A DNA stretch of 64,000 nucleotides from Fodinicola acaciae (lineage in GTDB: Bacteria > Actinomycetota > Actinomycetes > Mycobacteriales > HKI-0501). The notes beneath the pieces were generated by a model. It was not told where the DNA came from and searched no databases. It saw only the letters and a list, made by a program, of their open reading frames with translations. The position numbers and the translations under genes were made by a program. The stretch spans positions 248,001 to 312,000 of the forward strand of contig NZ_WOTN01000004.1 of NCBI RefSeq assembly GCF_010993745.1, in the 5' to 3' direction. This document shows positions 51,411-60,556 of this stretch, one piece after another. Numbering within the stretch: the stretch's first letter is position 1; the number at the start of each line of letters is the position of its first letter.

Positions 51411-53612
51411 ATGGTTGTCCGGCTCGTGATCGGCCTGCTCATGACCGTGGTCGCTGGGGCCATCGCCGGCCACCGGCTGTGGTGGCTGTTCCGGCTGGTA
51501 CGCAGCGGCCAGCCGGCGGTCGACCGCACCGACGACTGGCCGAAGCGGCTGGCCGCGCAGGTCACCGAGGTGTTCGGCCAGAAGAAGCTGCTCAAGTGGA
51601 CGATCCCCGGCGTCGCGCACTTCATCACCTTCTGGGGCTTCATCGTCCTGTTCCTGACGATCATCGAGGCGTACGGCGCGCTGTTCAAGAAGGACTTCGC
51701 GATCCCGTTGATCGGCACCTGGCCGGTCGTCGGCTTCCTGGAGGACCTGTTCGCGGTCGCGATCATCCTCGCGCTGATCGCGTTCACCGTCATCCGGTTC
51801 CAGCAGCAGCCCAAGACCCTCGGCCGCGCCTCGCGGTTCTACAAGTCCCACACCGGGGCCGCCTGGTTCGTGCTCTTCATGATCTTCAACGTGGTGTGGA
51901 CGCTGCTGCTGATGCGCGGCGCACAGGTCAACACCGGCGTTTTTCCTTACAAGAGCGGGGCTTTCGCCTCGTACGCGGTCGGCGCCCTGCTGCATCCGCT
52001 CGGCGTGCCGGCCAACGAGGTGCTGGAGACGGTCGGCACGCTCCTGCAGCTCGGCGTGGTGCTCGCCTTCGGCGTTTTCGTCGTCTATTCCAAGCACATG
52101 CACATCGCACTGGCCCCGCCAAACATCCTGTTCTCGCGGCGGCCCCGCGCGCTCGGCGCCCTGCTGCCTATGTATTCCAACGGCAAGCCGATCGACTTCG
52201 AGGACCCGGGCGACGACGACCTGTTCGGCCGCGGCGCGATCGAGCACACCACCTGGAAGGGGATGCTCGACTTCGCCACGTGCACGGAGTGCGGCCGCTG
52301 CCAGAGCCAGTGCCCGGCCTGGAACACCGGCAAGCCGCTGTCACCGAAGCTGCTGATCACCGACCAGCGCGACCACCTGTTCGCCAAGGCGCCGTATCTG
52401 CTGGCCGGCGGCGGAGTCAGCGCCGCGGGCGAGGAGAAACTGTCCGACGAGAAGCTCGCGGCGTTGCCAGAAGGCGTGCGGAAAGAGGTCGAGCGCCCGC
52501 TGGTCGGCAAGGTCGAGGACGGTGGCGTCATCGACCCCGACGTGCTGTGGGCCTGTACGACCTGCGGCGCCTGTGTCGAGCAGTGTCCGGTCGACATCGA
52601 GCACATCGACCACATCGTCGACATGCGCCGCTATCAGGTGCTGATCGAGTCGGCCTTCCCGTCCGAGGCCGGCGTGATGCTGAAAAACCTGGAAAGCAAA
52701 GGCAACCCGTGGGGTCAGAACCCCAACGAGCGGGAGGACTGGACCAAGGGCCTGGACTTCGACGTACGCCGGGTCGAAGGCGAGATCCCGGACGAGGTCG
52801 AGTATCTGTTCTGGGTGGGCTGCGCCGGCGCGCTGGACGACCGCGCCAAACGTACGACCAAGGCGGTCGCCGAGCTGCTGCACACCGCCGGCGTCGAGTT
52901 CGCCATCCTCGGCAACGGCGAGACGTGCACGGGTGACCCGGCGCGCCGGATGGGCAACGAGTTCATCTTCCAGATGCTGGCGCAGCAAAACGTGGAGACG
53001 CTCAACGAGGCGTTTGGCGAGCGGCCGGTGGAAAAGCGCAAGATCGTCGCCACCTGCGCGCACTGCTTCAACACGCTGGCCAACGAGTACGAGCAGGTCG
53101 GCGGCCGCTATCAGGTCGTCCACCACACGCAGCTGCTGTCCCAGCTGGTCGCGGACGGCAAGCTCACGCCGGTGACGCCACTGGAGTCGACGCTGACCTA
53201 TCACGACCCGTGCTATCTCGGCCGGCACAACCGCGTCTTCACGCCGCCGCGCGAGGTCCTGCAGGGCCTGCCCGGTACGACGTACAAGGAGATGCCCCGC
53301 TTCGGCGAGCGCTCTTTCTGCTGCGGCGCCGGCGGCGCGCGGATGTGGATGGAGGAGAAGATCGGCCAGCGGGTCAACCAGAACCGCACGCAGGAGGCGC
53401 TGGAGCTGAAGCCGGACGTGATCGCGATCGGCTGCCCGTTCTGCCTGACGATGCTCTCCGACGGTGTCAACGAGAGCGAGTCCAAGGACGACGTCGAGGT
53501 CCTGGACGTGTCGCAGGTGCTGCTGCGTACGGTCAAGCCGACCACGGCCGCGGCCGGCGCCGCGCCGACCGGCACCACAACGGCCGAGGACCCCACGACC
53601 ACGCAGCCCTGA
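51411..53612 (+). CDS. EtfD-like membrane (Fe-S) oxidoreductase
   Basis: A 733-residue membrane protein with a NarI/HdrE-like hydrophobic N-terminus (about six helices to residue 240), two 4Fe-4S motifs (CTECGRCQSQCP near 288 and CTTCGACVEQCPVDIEHIDH near 384), and two CCG domains (CAHCF... with YHDPCYLGRHN, and CCGAGGARMWMEE with GCPFC). This is the layout of mycobacterial Rv0338c (EtfD), which passes electrons from acyl-CoA dehydrogenases via EtfBA to menaquinone. ATG 51411 is chosen over the GTG five codons earlier because GGAGGGG precedes it. A functional link to the FadE pair at 12 kb is reasonable. Confidence 0.92.
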   Translation: MVVRLVIGLLMTVVAGAIAGHRLWWLFRLVRSGQPAVDRTDDWPKRLAAQVTEVFGQKKLLKWTIPGVAHFITFWGFIVLFLTIIEAYGALFKKDFAIPLIGTWPVVGFLEDLFAVAIILALIAFTVIRFQQQPKTLGRASRFYKSHTGAAWFVLFMIFNVVWTLLLMRGAQVNTGVFPYKSGAFASYAVGALLHPLGVPANEVLETVGTLLQLGVVLAFGVFVVYSKHMHIALAPPNILFSRRPRALGALLPMYSNGKPIDFEDPGDDDLFGRGAIEHTTWKGMLDFATCTECGRCQSQCPAWNTGKPLSPKLLITDQRDHLFAKAPYLLAGGGVSAAGEEKLSDEKLAALPEGVRKEVERPLVGKVEDGGVIDPDVLWACTTCGACVEQCPVDIEHIDHIVDMRRYQVLIESAFPSEAGVMLKNLESKGNPWGQNPNEREDWTKGLDFDVRRVEGEIPDEVEYLFWVGCAGALDDRAKRTTKAVAELLHTAGVEFAILGNGETCTGDPARRMGNEFIFQMLAQQNVETLNEAFGERPVEKRKIVATCAHCFNTLANEYEQVGGRYQVVHHTQLLSQLVADGKLTPVTPLESTLTYHDPCYLGRHNRVFTPPREVLQGLPGTTYKEMPRFGERSFCCGAGGARMWMEEKIGQRVNQNRTQEALELKPDVIAIGCPFCLTMLSDGVNESESKDDVEVLDVSQVLLRTVKPTTAAAGAAPTGTTTAEDPTTTQP

Positions 53613-53620
53613 CCCCTTTT

Positions 53621-53671
53621 GCCGCAGGGTCGCCCTACGTGCGCCAGGTGCACGCAGGGCGACCCTGCGGC
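53621..53671 (+). terminator. 16-bp (extendable) inverted repeat, probable terminator
   Basis: Arms 53621-53636 and 53656-53671 pair perfectly; six further inner bases pair with one mismatch. It starts 8 bp after the EtfD-like gene stop. The arm CCGCAGGG...CCCTACGTGC repeats the arm of the hairpin at 1881. Confidence 0.75.
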
Positions 53672-53695
53672 ATTCCCGGGCGCTAGGTTGGCAGC

Positions 53696-54253
53696 GTGGC
53701 GAGGAGAGGCGACCCGTACGAGGGCGCGTACGACCGGTCGGAGGCCCGGCGGCGGCTCGAGGAGCCGTCCCTGCGTGACCTGGAGCCACACGTCGGCATC
53801 CCGTTCGGCCGGCTGCCCAAGCTGCCGACCCGGTGGCTGCTGATCGCCTTCGTCGCCTTCGTCGCGCTCGGCGCCGGCTTCGTCATCGCCAACCCCAATG
53901 GCCGGCTGCCGTCCGGCAACTGCGACCACACCAGCCTGACGCTGCGCTCGGCCGACCAGCCGACCGGCTATCCGGTCTCCTGGACCGCGACCGGGCCGAA
54001 GGGCCGGTACGTCCTCACCGTCGGTGTCACCAGGCTGGACAGCCAGCTCCACATCCTGGCCACCGACAAAGGCAACGAGACCGACGCCTCGGTCGAGGGC
54101 GGCCAGTTCACCATGGACGGCTGTCGCGCCTCCGGTACGTTCCAGGTCCACCAGGGCCGAGGCACGCAGCAGGCACGCATCTTCCGCCTCGACGGCGGCG
54201 CACCACGGGCGGTGGCCACCGCCGAGCTGACCTCGCGCGGAACTCCCGGCTAG
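53696..54253 (+). CDS. Single-helix membrane protein of unknown function
   Basis: A 185-residue protein. The cytoplasmic head is charged (GDPYEGAYDRSEARRRLEEPSLRDLEPHVGI), one helix spans about 48-65, and the extracytoplasmic beta-rich domain has two cysteines (GNCDHTS and MDGCRASG) that could form a disulfide. Start GTG at 53696. It lies 44 bp before the hemolysin-like gene; their relation is unknown. No family recognised. Confidence 0.7.
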   Translation: MARRGDPYEGAYDRSEARRRLEEPSLRDLEPHVGIPFGRLPKLPTRWLLIAFVAFVALGAGFVIANPNGRLPSGNCDHTSLTLRSADQPTGYPVSWTATGPKGRYVLTVGVTRLDSQLHILATDKGNETDASVEGGQFTMDGCRASGTFQVHQGRGTQQARIFRLDGGAPRAVATAELTSRGTPG

Positions 54254-54297
54254 ACCGACGTACGATCAATGGCCAGGAAAATATTGGGGGGCCGACT

Positions 54298-55665
54298 ATC
54301 GACGTCCTGGCGCTGCTGGCGTTCGTCCTGCTGACCGGGGCCAATGCCTTTTTCGTCATCGCCGAGTATTCCCTGGTCACCGTCGACCGTGCGCTCGTAC
54401 ACGAGCAGGCCGAGGCCGGTGACGGCCGCGCCAAAGGCGTGGCTCGCGCACTCCAGTCGCTGTCCTTCCAGCTCTCCGGCGCTCAGCTCGGGATCACCCT
54501 GGCCGCGCTGCTCACCGGTTATCTGGCCAAGCCGGCCATCGCGCACCTGCTCGACCCCGGCCTGATGGCGCTCGGGATGAGCCAGCAGTTCGCCGACGGC
54601 GTGGCCACCGCCATCGCACTGGTCATCGCGACCGTCTTCACGGTGCTTTTCGGCGAGCTCGTACCAAAAAACGCGGCCTTGGCGGTGCCGATGCCGCTGG
54701 CCCGGTTTTCCGCGCCGGTCCAGCGGATCTTCTCGATGGTCTTCCGGCCGCTCATCGTCGTGCTCAACGGCACCGCCAACGGCCTCGTACGCGCGCTCGG
54801 CATCGAGCCGCAGGAGGAGCTCGCGTCGGCGCGTTCGCCGGAGGAGCTCGGCCTGCTGGCGGCGATCTCGGCCCGCGCCGGCGCGTTGCCAGGTGAGACG
54901 GCGACGCTGCTGCAGCGGACGATCCGTTTCGGCGACAAGCGCGCCGCCGAGGCGATGACACCGCGGGTCGACGTGGTCGGGCTGCCGGCCGACGCGACCG
55001 TACGCGACCTGCTCGACCTCGCTCGCGAGTCGGGCCACACGCGGTTTCCGGTGTACGACGGCACTTTGGACACCGTCGTCGGCATCGCCTCGGTCACCAG
55101 CGCACTGCAGGTGCCGGCCAACCGCCGCGACACCACCGGCGTACGCCGGATCGCGCACGAGCCGCTGCTGGTGCCGGAGAGCCTGGAGCTGGACACCACG
55201 CTCAGCCGCCTGCAGGACAGCGACACGCAGATGGCGATCGTCGTCGACGAGTACGGCGGCACCGACGGCATCGTCACCGTCGAGGACCTGGCCGAGGAGC
55301 TGGTCGGCGAGATCGCCGACGAGTTCGACGAGCCGGACGACGCCGCCGAACCGGAGTCGGCGGTCGCGCCGGCGACCACCAGCTCTGAGACCGTCACCTC
55401 ACCGCACGCCGACAGATCCGTGCTGGTCAGCGGCCTGCTGCGGGAGGACGAGCTGGCCGAGCAGGCCGGCTTCCGGCTGCCGGACGGACCGTTCGAGACC
55501 CTGGCCGGCTTTCTGATGGCGCGGCTCGGCCACATCCCGGCCGAAGGCGAGACGGTGACCGAGCGAGACTGGGAGTTCACCGTCACGTCGGTGGAGAAGC
55601 ACCGGGTCGAGCAGGTGCGGATCGTCCAGCCGGAGGTGCCGGAAGAGGACGTGACCGGCGGATGA
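54298..55665 (+). CDS. CNNM/CorC hemolysin-family membrane protein, apparent ATC start
   Basis: A 455-residue protein: CNNM (DUF21) transmembrane domain (1-200), two CBS domains (about 215-335) with MTPRVDVVGL and YGGTDGIVTVEDLAEELVGEI, and a C-terminal CorC_HlyC domain. Such proteins move or sense Mg2+/Co2+. No ATG, GTG or TTG occurs in frame near the expected start. ATC at 54298 has GGGGGG 6 nt upstream and aligns residue for residue with the Met of the paralogue downstream. A non-standard start, or a sequencing error, is therefore proposed. Confidence 0.85.
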   Translation: MDVLALLAFVLLTGANAFFVIAEYSLVTVDRALVHEQAEAGDGRAKGVARALQSLSFQLSGAQLGITLAALLTGYLAKPAIAHLLDPGLMALGMSQQFADGVATAIALVIATVFTVLFGELVPKNAALAVPMPLARFSAPVQRIFSMVFRPLIVVLNGTANGLVRALGIEPQEELASARSPEELGLLAAISARAGALPGETATLLQRTIRFGDKRAAEAMTPRVDVVGLPADATVRDLLDLARESGHTRFPVYDGTLDTVVGIASVTSALQVPANRRDTTGVRRIAHEPLLVPESLELDTTLSRLQDSDTQMAIVVDEYGGTDGIVTVEDLAEELVGEIADEFDEPDDAAEPESAVAPATTSSETVTSPHADRSVLVSGLLREDELAEQAGFRLPDGPFETLAGFLMARLGHIPAEGETVTERDWEFTVTSVEKHRVEQVRIVQPEVPEEDVTGG

Positions 55666-56699
55666 CCGCACTGCAGTTCGCCGCGACCGTGCTCCTGCTG
55701 CTGGGGAACGGGTTCTTCGTCGGGTCGGAGTTCGCGATCATCTCCGCACGGCGTACGCAGGTCGAGCCGCTGGCCAGGGCCGGCTCGCGGCGCGCGGCGG
55801 CAGCGTTGCGCGCGATGAGCGACGTACCGCTGATGATCGCCGGTGCGCAGCTGGGCATCCAGATCTGCTCGCTGGGCCTCGGTGCCATCGCCGAGCCGCT
55901 TTTCGCCGGCCTGCTGGAAGATCCGTTCAAGGCGTTGCACCTGCCAGAGGGCCTGGTACATCCGGTGGCATTCGTCATCGCGCTGGGTCTGGTGACCTAT
56001 GGCCACACCGTGATCGGCGAGATGGTGCCGAAAAACCTGGCGCTGGCCGGACCGGACCGGCTGGTGCTCTGGGTCGGTCCGCCGATGCTCGCCTTCTGCG
56101 TGGCCACCAGGCCGATCCTGCTCGCCCTGCGCTGGGTCTCGGAGAGCCTGCTGCGGCTGATCCGGATCGAGACGCCGGACGAGGTGAAGACCGTCTACAC
56201 GGCCGAGGAGCTGGCCAGCCTGGTCGCCGAGTCGCGCACCGAAGGCTTGCTGGACGCCGACGACCACAAGCGGATCACCGGTGCTCTGACGCTGACCTCG
56301 CGTACGGCCGCCGACTTCATGTCGCCGTGGTCGCAGGTCCGCACGGTCACCTCCGACGTGAGTCCGGCGTCGTTGGAGACCCTGTCGGTGGCCACCAAGC
56401 TGTCGCGTTTTCCGGTCATCGACCGGCACAGCCGCGCGGTGCTCGGCTTCGCACATGTCAAGGAGGTGCTCGGCATCTCCGGCGAGGCACGCCGCGCACC
56501 GCTGGCGAGCGACGCCGTACGGCCTCTGGCCGTGGTCGCGCCGGCCACGCCGCTGGCCGAGGTGCTGCTGATCATGCGGCGTACGCGGTCGCACCTGGTG
56601 CTGGTCTCCGACGGCGGGAAGCCGCTCGGCATCCTCACCCTCGACGACGTGCTGGCCGCGGTCGTCGGCGGCGACCTCCCCGCCAGTGCCGCTATCTGA
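55662..56699 (+). CDS. CNNM/CorC hemolysin-family membrane protein, shorter paralogue
   Basis: A 345-residue partner of the gene upstream, beginning in a 4-bp overlap (ATGA). CNNM domain (about 1-190: LGNGFFVGSEFAIISARRTQ, AGAQLGIQICSLGLG, GEMVPKNLALAGPDR) and two CBS domains (to about 340, with DFMSPWSQVRTV and GILTLDDVLAAVVGG). It lacks the C-terminal CorC_HlyC domain of its neighbour. Paired long and short forms are the usual arrangement in actinomycetes. It overlaps the convergent DUF4240 gene by 8 bp. Confidence 0.92.
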   Translation: MTALQFAATVLLLLGNGFFVGSEFAIISARRTQVEPLARAGSRRAAAALRAMSDVPLMIAGAQLGIQICSLGLGAIAEPLFAGLLEDPFKALHLPEGLVHPVAFVIALGLVTYGHTVIGEMVPKNLALAGPDRLVLWVGPPMLAFCVATRPILLALRWVSESLLRLIRIETPDEVKTVYTAEELASLVAESRTEGLLDADDHKRITGALTLTSRTAADFMSPWSQVRTVTSDVSPASLETLSVATKLSRFPVIDRHSRAVLGFAHVKEVLGISGEARRAPLASDAVRPLAVVAPATPLAEVLLIMRRTRSHLVLVSDGGKPLGILTLDDVLAAVVGGDLPASAAI

Positions 56700-57678
56700 A
56701 CGGCACCAAGCCGCGGCCGCCTTCGCGCAGCCGCACCAGATCCGGTGCCTTCGCCAACCCCGCCTCGTAATCGCGGGCCACCTCGATCACGACGTGCGCC
56801 GCGAGCGCGACGATCGCGCGCTCGGCCTGCTCGTACGACCAGCTGTGCACGGCAGTGGCCTCCACGTGGACGGCTCCGGAGAACGGCCGCAGCAGCAACG
56901 TGAGATCCCAGCGCTCGGCCAGCACGAGCATGACCCAGAGCCGGTTCATGCTGAGCCCGACCAGGCCGCCGTTACGCCGCACGGCGTAGCTGACTCTCGT
57001 CGCGGCCACACCGAAAACGCGCTCGCTGATCATCGGCGGCCACTCGACCAGCTGCGCCTCCGGCGGCAGCTCGATCCGCGGCGACGGCTCGGCCAGGAAG
57101 CCTTCCATCGGCTGCACGTCGTAGGTGCCGACCACGTCGACCAGCCGATATGCCTCGGCGCTGACGTCGAGCCGGATGGCGCCGGCGTCCGGGTCCTCGC
57201 TGATGGTCGGCACCGGGCTGACCGGACTCACCTCCGCCGGATAGTCCTCGACGCGGTTGTCCGAGCCGGGCAACGGATGCGGCCACCGCTCGCCGGTCGC
57301 CGACTCGTACGCCTCCACCGGCACGTACAACAGCATCTCGGCGGCGAAGTCCCACACACCGCCGAACCGGGCCGGATCGGCCAGCACCTGCTCATACGTG
57401 GCACGACCGGCGCAGACGACCGCCGCGCGCGCGTCGAGAAAACCATCGGCGTTCAGCGGCGGCGCGGGCTCGGACCGGTCGTCCTCGGAGTCCCAGACCT
57501 GCTGGCTCCACAGCTCCGGCAGGTCGAGCCGGCGCAACACCTGGTCCAGCCGCTCGCCAAAGGCGACGATCTCGGTCACCGGTCCGGCGGCCAACCGCGC
57601 GGTGAGCCGGTCGAACGCCGGCTCGGCGACCCGGCCACCGAGCTCGCCGACCAGCTGCCAGAACTCGTCCTCGGTCAT
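56692..57678 (-). CDS. DUF4240 domain protein
   Basis: A 328-residue soluble protein. The N-terminus MTEDEFWQLVGELGGRVAEPAFDRLTARLA begins the DUF4240 domain (about 1-130), whose conserved tryptophan and acidic helix are seen again in YEQVLADPARFGGVWDFAAEMLLYVPVEAYE. The C-terminal 200 residues are not recognised. ATG 57678 is selected as the domain start; the open frame upstream reads into the GNAT gene. Function unknown. Confidence 0.8.
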   Translation of the reverse strand: MTEDEFWQLVGELGGRVAEPAFDRLTARLAAGPVTEIVAFGERLDQVLRRLDLPELWSQQVWDSEDDRSEPAPPLNADGFLDARAAVVCAGRATYEQVLADPARFGGVWDFAAEMLLYVPVEAYESATGERWPHPLPGSDNRVEDYPAEVSPVSPVPTISEDPDAGAIRLDVSAEAYRLVDVVGTYDVQPMEGFLAEPSPRIELPPEAQLVEWPPMISERVFGVAATRVSYAVRRNGGLVGLSMNRLWVMLVLAERWDLTLLLRPFSGAVHVEATAVHSWSYEQAERAIVALAAHVVIEVARDYEAGLAKAPDLVRLREGGRGLVPFR

Positions 57679-57688
57679 CGGCGCGAGC

Positions 57689-58309
57689 CTATCCGCTGCC
57701 TCCGAGGTCGAGGCGCATGACGACCCGGCGTTTGCTCGGACGGCTGACCGCGGTGAAGCCGGCCTCCTCGAAGACCTGGACGCTGCCGACGTGCAGCTCA
57801 CCCCAGGTGATCTCCTTGCCAGGCTCGGTGATCATCGCGTACGCCTCCAACGCGAGCGCTCCACGCTCGCGCGCGTAGTCAACGGTCGCGGCTGCCAGCG
57901 CGTACGTGATGCCGCGTTTGCGATATCCCTTGCGGACCGTGAAACACGTGACGGCCCAGACGCTGTCGTCGGCCTTGTCCTCCTGGCGGCCGCTCCAGAC
58001 CGTACGCAGGCCACGCAGGCGCGGATAGGCCGTACGCGGATCGACCGCGACCCAGCCGACCGGCTCGTCCTCGAGATAGGCGATCAGCCCGGAGGTCTCG
58101 GGAGAGTCGGGGTCGTCGCAATGTGTCTGCTCGCGCAGCCGGTCGCGCCGCTCGTCGTCGCTGAGGTCCCAGTGCCAGCCAGCCGTCTTGAACCGCTGGC
58201 AATAACACCGGCCCGGATAGTCGGTGGTGCCGAAGACGGCCTGGACGTCCTGCCACGACGCCTGGTTGGCCGGGACGATCGTCAGCTGCTCGCGGGTGAT
58301 CGCGGTCAA
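57689..58309 (-). CDS. GNAT-family N-acetyltransferase
   Basis: A 206-residue acetyltransferase. The acetyl-CoA motif is VTCFTVRKGYRKRGITYALAAATVDYARERGALALEAYA (about 115-153), the Arg/Gly-x-x-Gly loop being RKGYRKRG. An N-terminal segment with CYCQRFKTAGWHW has closely spaced cysteines, typical of a subgroup annotated as GNAT near DinB proteins. The TTG start overlaps the DinB stop (TTGA). Substrate unknown. Confidence 0.88.
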   Translation of the reverse strand: MTAITREQLTIVPANQASWQDVQAVFGTTDYPGRCYCQRFKTAGWHWDLSDDERRDRLREQTHCDDPDSPETSGLIAYLEDEPVGWVAVDPRTAYPRLRGLRTVWSGRQEDKADDSVWAVTCFTVRKGYRKRGITYALAAATVDYARERGALALEAYAMITEPGKEITWGELHVGSVQVFEEAGFTAVSRPSKRRVVMRLDLGGSG

Positions 58310-58839
58310 TCCGCCGGGTCCTCTCCGACCAGTCCGTCGACCGACTCTCGCAGCAGGTCGATGTGGCCGACGTGCCGCGCGTACTCCTCGATCATGTCCA
58401 TCAGCATGCGCCGCAGGCTGGGTTTGCGGCCGTCCGGCCAGGTGTACGCGGCGAGTCGGTCCAGGCCGCCGTCGGCGAGCGCGTCGGCCACCGCGACACG
58501 GGACCGCTCCACCGACGCCTGCCACCGAGCCATCAGCTGCTCCGGTGAGTCGGCGTCGGCCGTACGCCACTCGTAATCCGAGTCGGTGGCCCAGTCGACG
58601 GCGTCCCACGGCGCCGGCATCGCGCGGCCATGCAGCTTCCACGTGAACATGTCGTCTTCCACCAGCGCGAGGTGGTTGAGCAGCCCACCGAGGGTCATCG
58701 TGGACGGCCTGAGGGTCTTGCGCAGGCCGGTCGCGTCGAGGTTTGCGCACTTCCAGGCGACGTAGCGGCGTTGGCGCTCCAACCCACCGAGCAACGTGTC
58801 GACTTCGTTTCCGGCCGCTGGCGGCTCTTTCAGGATCAT
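58306..58839 (-). CDS. DinB-family (DUF664) protein
   Basis: A 177-residue four-helix-bundle protein. The three metal-binding histidines are visible as GGLLNHLALVEDDMF (about 55), then EEYARHVGHIDLLRE (two His, near 157-161). Actinobacterial members include mycothiol- or bacillithiol-linked transferases. ATG 58839 gives the typical start MILKEPPAAG. It is co-transcribed with the GNAT gene and divergent from a WYL regulator. Confidence 0.9.
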   Translation of the reverse strand: MILKEPPAAGNEVDTLLGGLERQRRYVAWKCANLDATGLRKTLRPSTMTLGGLLNHLALVEDDMFTWKLHGRAMPAPWDAVDWATDSDYEWRTADADSPEQLMARWQASVERSRVAVADALADGGLDRLAAYTWPDGRKPSLRRMLMDMIEEYARHVGHIDLLRESVDGLVGEDPAD

Positions 58840-58880
58840 GGCCGTACGGTAACCGTTATCCCGGACGATCTGCTTCCGCG

Positions 58881-59810
58881 ATGATGGCGGACATGACCAG
58901 TCCAACCGCGCGTGCGCTGCTGGCGCTGGAGGCGATCCAGGACAGCCCTGGCATCACGGCGCAGCGGCTCGGCGACCGCCTCGGCGTCACCGAACGCGCC
59001 GCGCGCCGTTACGTCGCGATCCTGCGTGAGGCCGACCTGCCGATCGAGTCGTTGACGGGTCCGCTCGGCGGCTATCGCGTCGGCCGCAGCCTGCGCCTGC
59101 CACCGCTGATGTTCACCGCCGCCGAGGCGATGGGGATGGTGATGGCCGTCCTGGAAGGCCACCGCGACGCCGCCGACCCGTCCGACGTGGTCGGCCGTGC
59201 GCTGGCCAAGATCATCCGCGTACTGCCAACGCGGATCGCTGAGCCGGTGCGCGCTTTCCGCGAGATCACACCGCCGGTCGGCGGCGACGTACGACCGGAT
59301 GCCGCGACAGTGGCGCGGCTCGTCGAGGCCTGCGACACGGCTCGGCGACTGCGTCTGGCCTACTGGACGGGGACGATGGACGTCGATCCGTGGGCCGTGG
59401 TGTTGCGGCACAGCCGCTGGTATTTACTTTGCTGGTCGCACAAAAAGCAGGCGCGGCGGGTGTTGCGTGTCGACCGGATCTCCTCTGTAGAGACGCTGGC
59501 CGATTCCTTCACGCCGCCGGCCGGACTCGACGCGTTGCGCACCTTGGAGGATCACCTGTCCCAAGGCTGGACGCACGCTGTGGACGTCGTCCTCGACGCG
59601 CCGATCGCCGACGCCACCCGCTGGCTGTCCCGCAGCCTCGGCCGCGTCGAGGCGATTTCCGAGCGACAGAGCCGATTGGTGGCCACCACCGACAATCCGG
59701 AGTGGTACGCACGGCAACTCGCCGCGCTGCCCCTGTCCTTTCAGGTGATTGGATCGGCGGAGCTCAAGGCGGCGGTGGTCGCACTAGGGGAGCGGCTGAT
59801 CGGGTCGTGA
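58881..59810 (+). CDS. WYL-domain transcriptional regulator
   Basis: About 309 residues: HTH_11 helix-turn-helix (ALLALEAIQDSPGITAQRLGDRLGVTERAARRYVAILREADLPI), a WYL domain with HSRWYLLCWSHKKQARRVLRVDRIS, and a WCX C-terminus. ATGs at 58881, 58884 and 58893 are all possible starts. Divergent from the DinB operon by 41 bp, so it probably regulates DinB/GNAT or itself. It overlaps the convergent P-loop gene by 27 bp. Confidence 0.9.
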   Translation: MMADMTSPTARALLALEAIQDSPGITAQRLGDRLGVTERAARRYVAILREADLPIESLTGPLGGYRVGRSLRLPPLMFTAAEAMGMVMAVLEGHRDAADPSDVVGRALAKIIRVLPTRIAEPVRAFREITPPVGGDVRPDAATVARLVEACDTARRLRLAYWTGTMDVDPWAVVLRHSRWYLLCWSHKKQARRVLRVDRISSVETLADSFTPPAGLDALRTLEDHLSQGWTHAVDVVLDAPIADATRWLSRSLGRVEAISERQSRLVATTDNPEWYARQLAALPLSFQVIGSAELKAAVVALGERLIGS

Positions 59811-60344
59811 TTTTCGCGGCAGGTGGCCGGCCGCGGCCAGAATCGCCGCGGCGACGTCCTCCGGCGTACCAGCACTGCTGATGATCGTCGCGCCGAAACG
59901 TCGATAGCTTGCCTCGGCCTCGGCATTGCGTTGGAGCGCCGCGACCAACTCCTCCGGATGCTTGCCGAAGGCATTCGTCGTACGCGTCAGAAGGCGGTCT
60001 CGGAGGGTCGTGTTGTCGACCACCAGGCAGACGACGAGGTCGAACAGATCCCACACCTCGTTCTCGTTTTCCACCGTTCCAAAGAGAAACGCGCGGTCGC
60101 CAGACGTACTCTCCGCCAGCGCCTCAATCTTCGCGCGGCTGATCCGCCATCCAAAGCGATCAAGCCAGCCGGCCGGCGCCGGATAGGGCGGATCGACAAC
60201 GACCTGCCCGGTCTTGCGGTCGACCCAGTGGTTGTAGCCATCCCAGTCGGCATCGACCGCCTGCTCGCCACGGCTCTTCAACAACGTACAAACCGTCGAC
60301 TTGCCGACGCCTGAACTGCCCGTCACCCACACCAACCCCACCAC
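59784..60344 (-). CDS. P-loop nucleoside/small-molecule kinase-like ATPase
   Basis: About 186 residues with Walker A GSSGVGKSTV (about 8-17) near the N-terminus, ADWDGYNHWVDRKTG, FLFGTVENENEVWDLFDLVVCLVVD and RTTNAFGKHPEEL, as in adenylate/shikimate-kinase-like AAA proteins (AAA_18 group). The reading frame continues without a stop upstream into the truncated cutA, but the intervening sequence (60345-60506) looks unlike either gene. GTG at 60344, GTG 60341 or TTG 60335 are likely starts. The substrate is unknown. Confidence 0.78.
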   Translation of the reverse strand: MVGLVWVTGSSGVGKSTVCTLLKSRGEQAVDADWDGYNHWVDRKTGQVVVDPPYPAPAGWLDRFGWRISRAKIEALAESTSGDRAFLFGTVENENEVWDLFDLVVCLVVDNTTLRDRLLTRTTNAFGKHPEELVAALQRNAEAEASYRRFGATIISSAGTPEDVAAAILAAAGHLPRKSRPDQPLP

Positions 60345-60505
60345 CGCAGCATCGCACAACCACCGGTTGGCTTCGTTGCGATGACGCCAGGGGCATGGAC
60401 GATCCGGCGTCGCCATGGGCCGTGCGCGAACTCGACGTTTTGTGCCGCGACACGCCGCGAACCCTGCCGACAACGTCAAGTTCGCGGAGCCGCAACCGCT
60501 TCTCG

Positions 60506-60556
60506 CGTACGGATGCTGGTCGTTGACGCGCTGCACGATCTCGTCAACCAGGCTCA
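60506..60556. repeat. 51-bp direct repeat within cutA, left copy
   Basis: Matches 63950-64000 at 47 of 51 bases in the same orientation, with a 26-bp perfect core (TGCTGGTCGTTGACGCGCTG and beyond). The coding meaning (SLVDEIVQRVNDQHPY) is kept. It forms the left boundary of the accessory segment. Confidence 0.85.
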
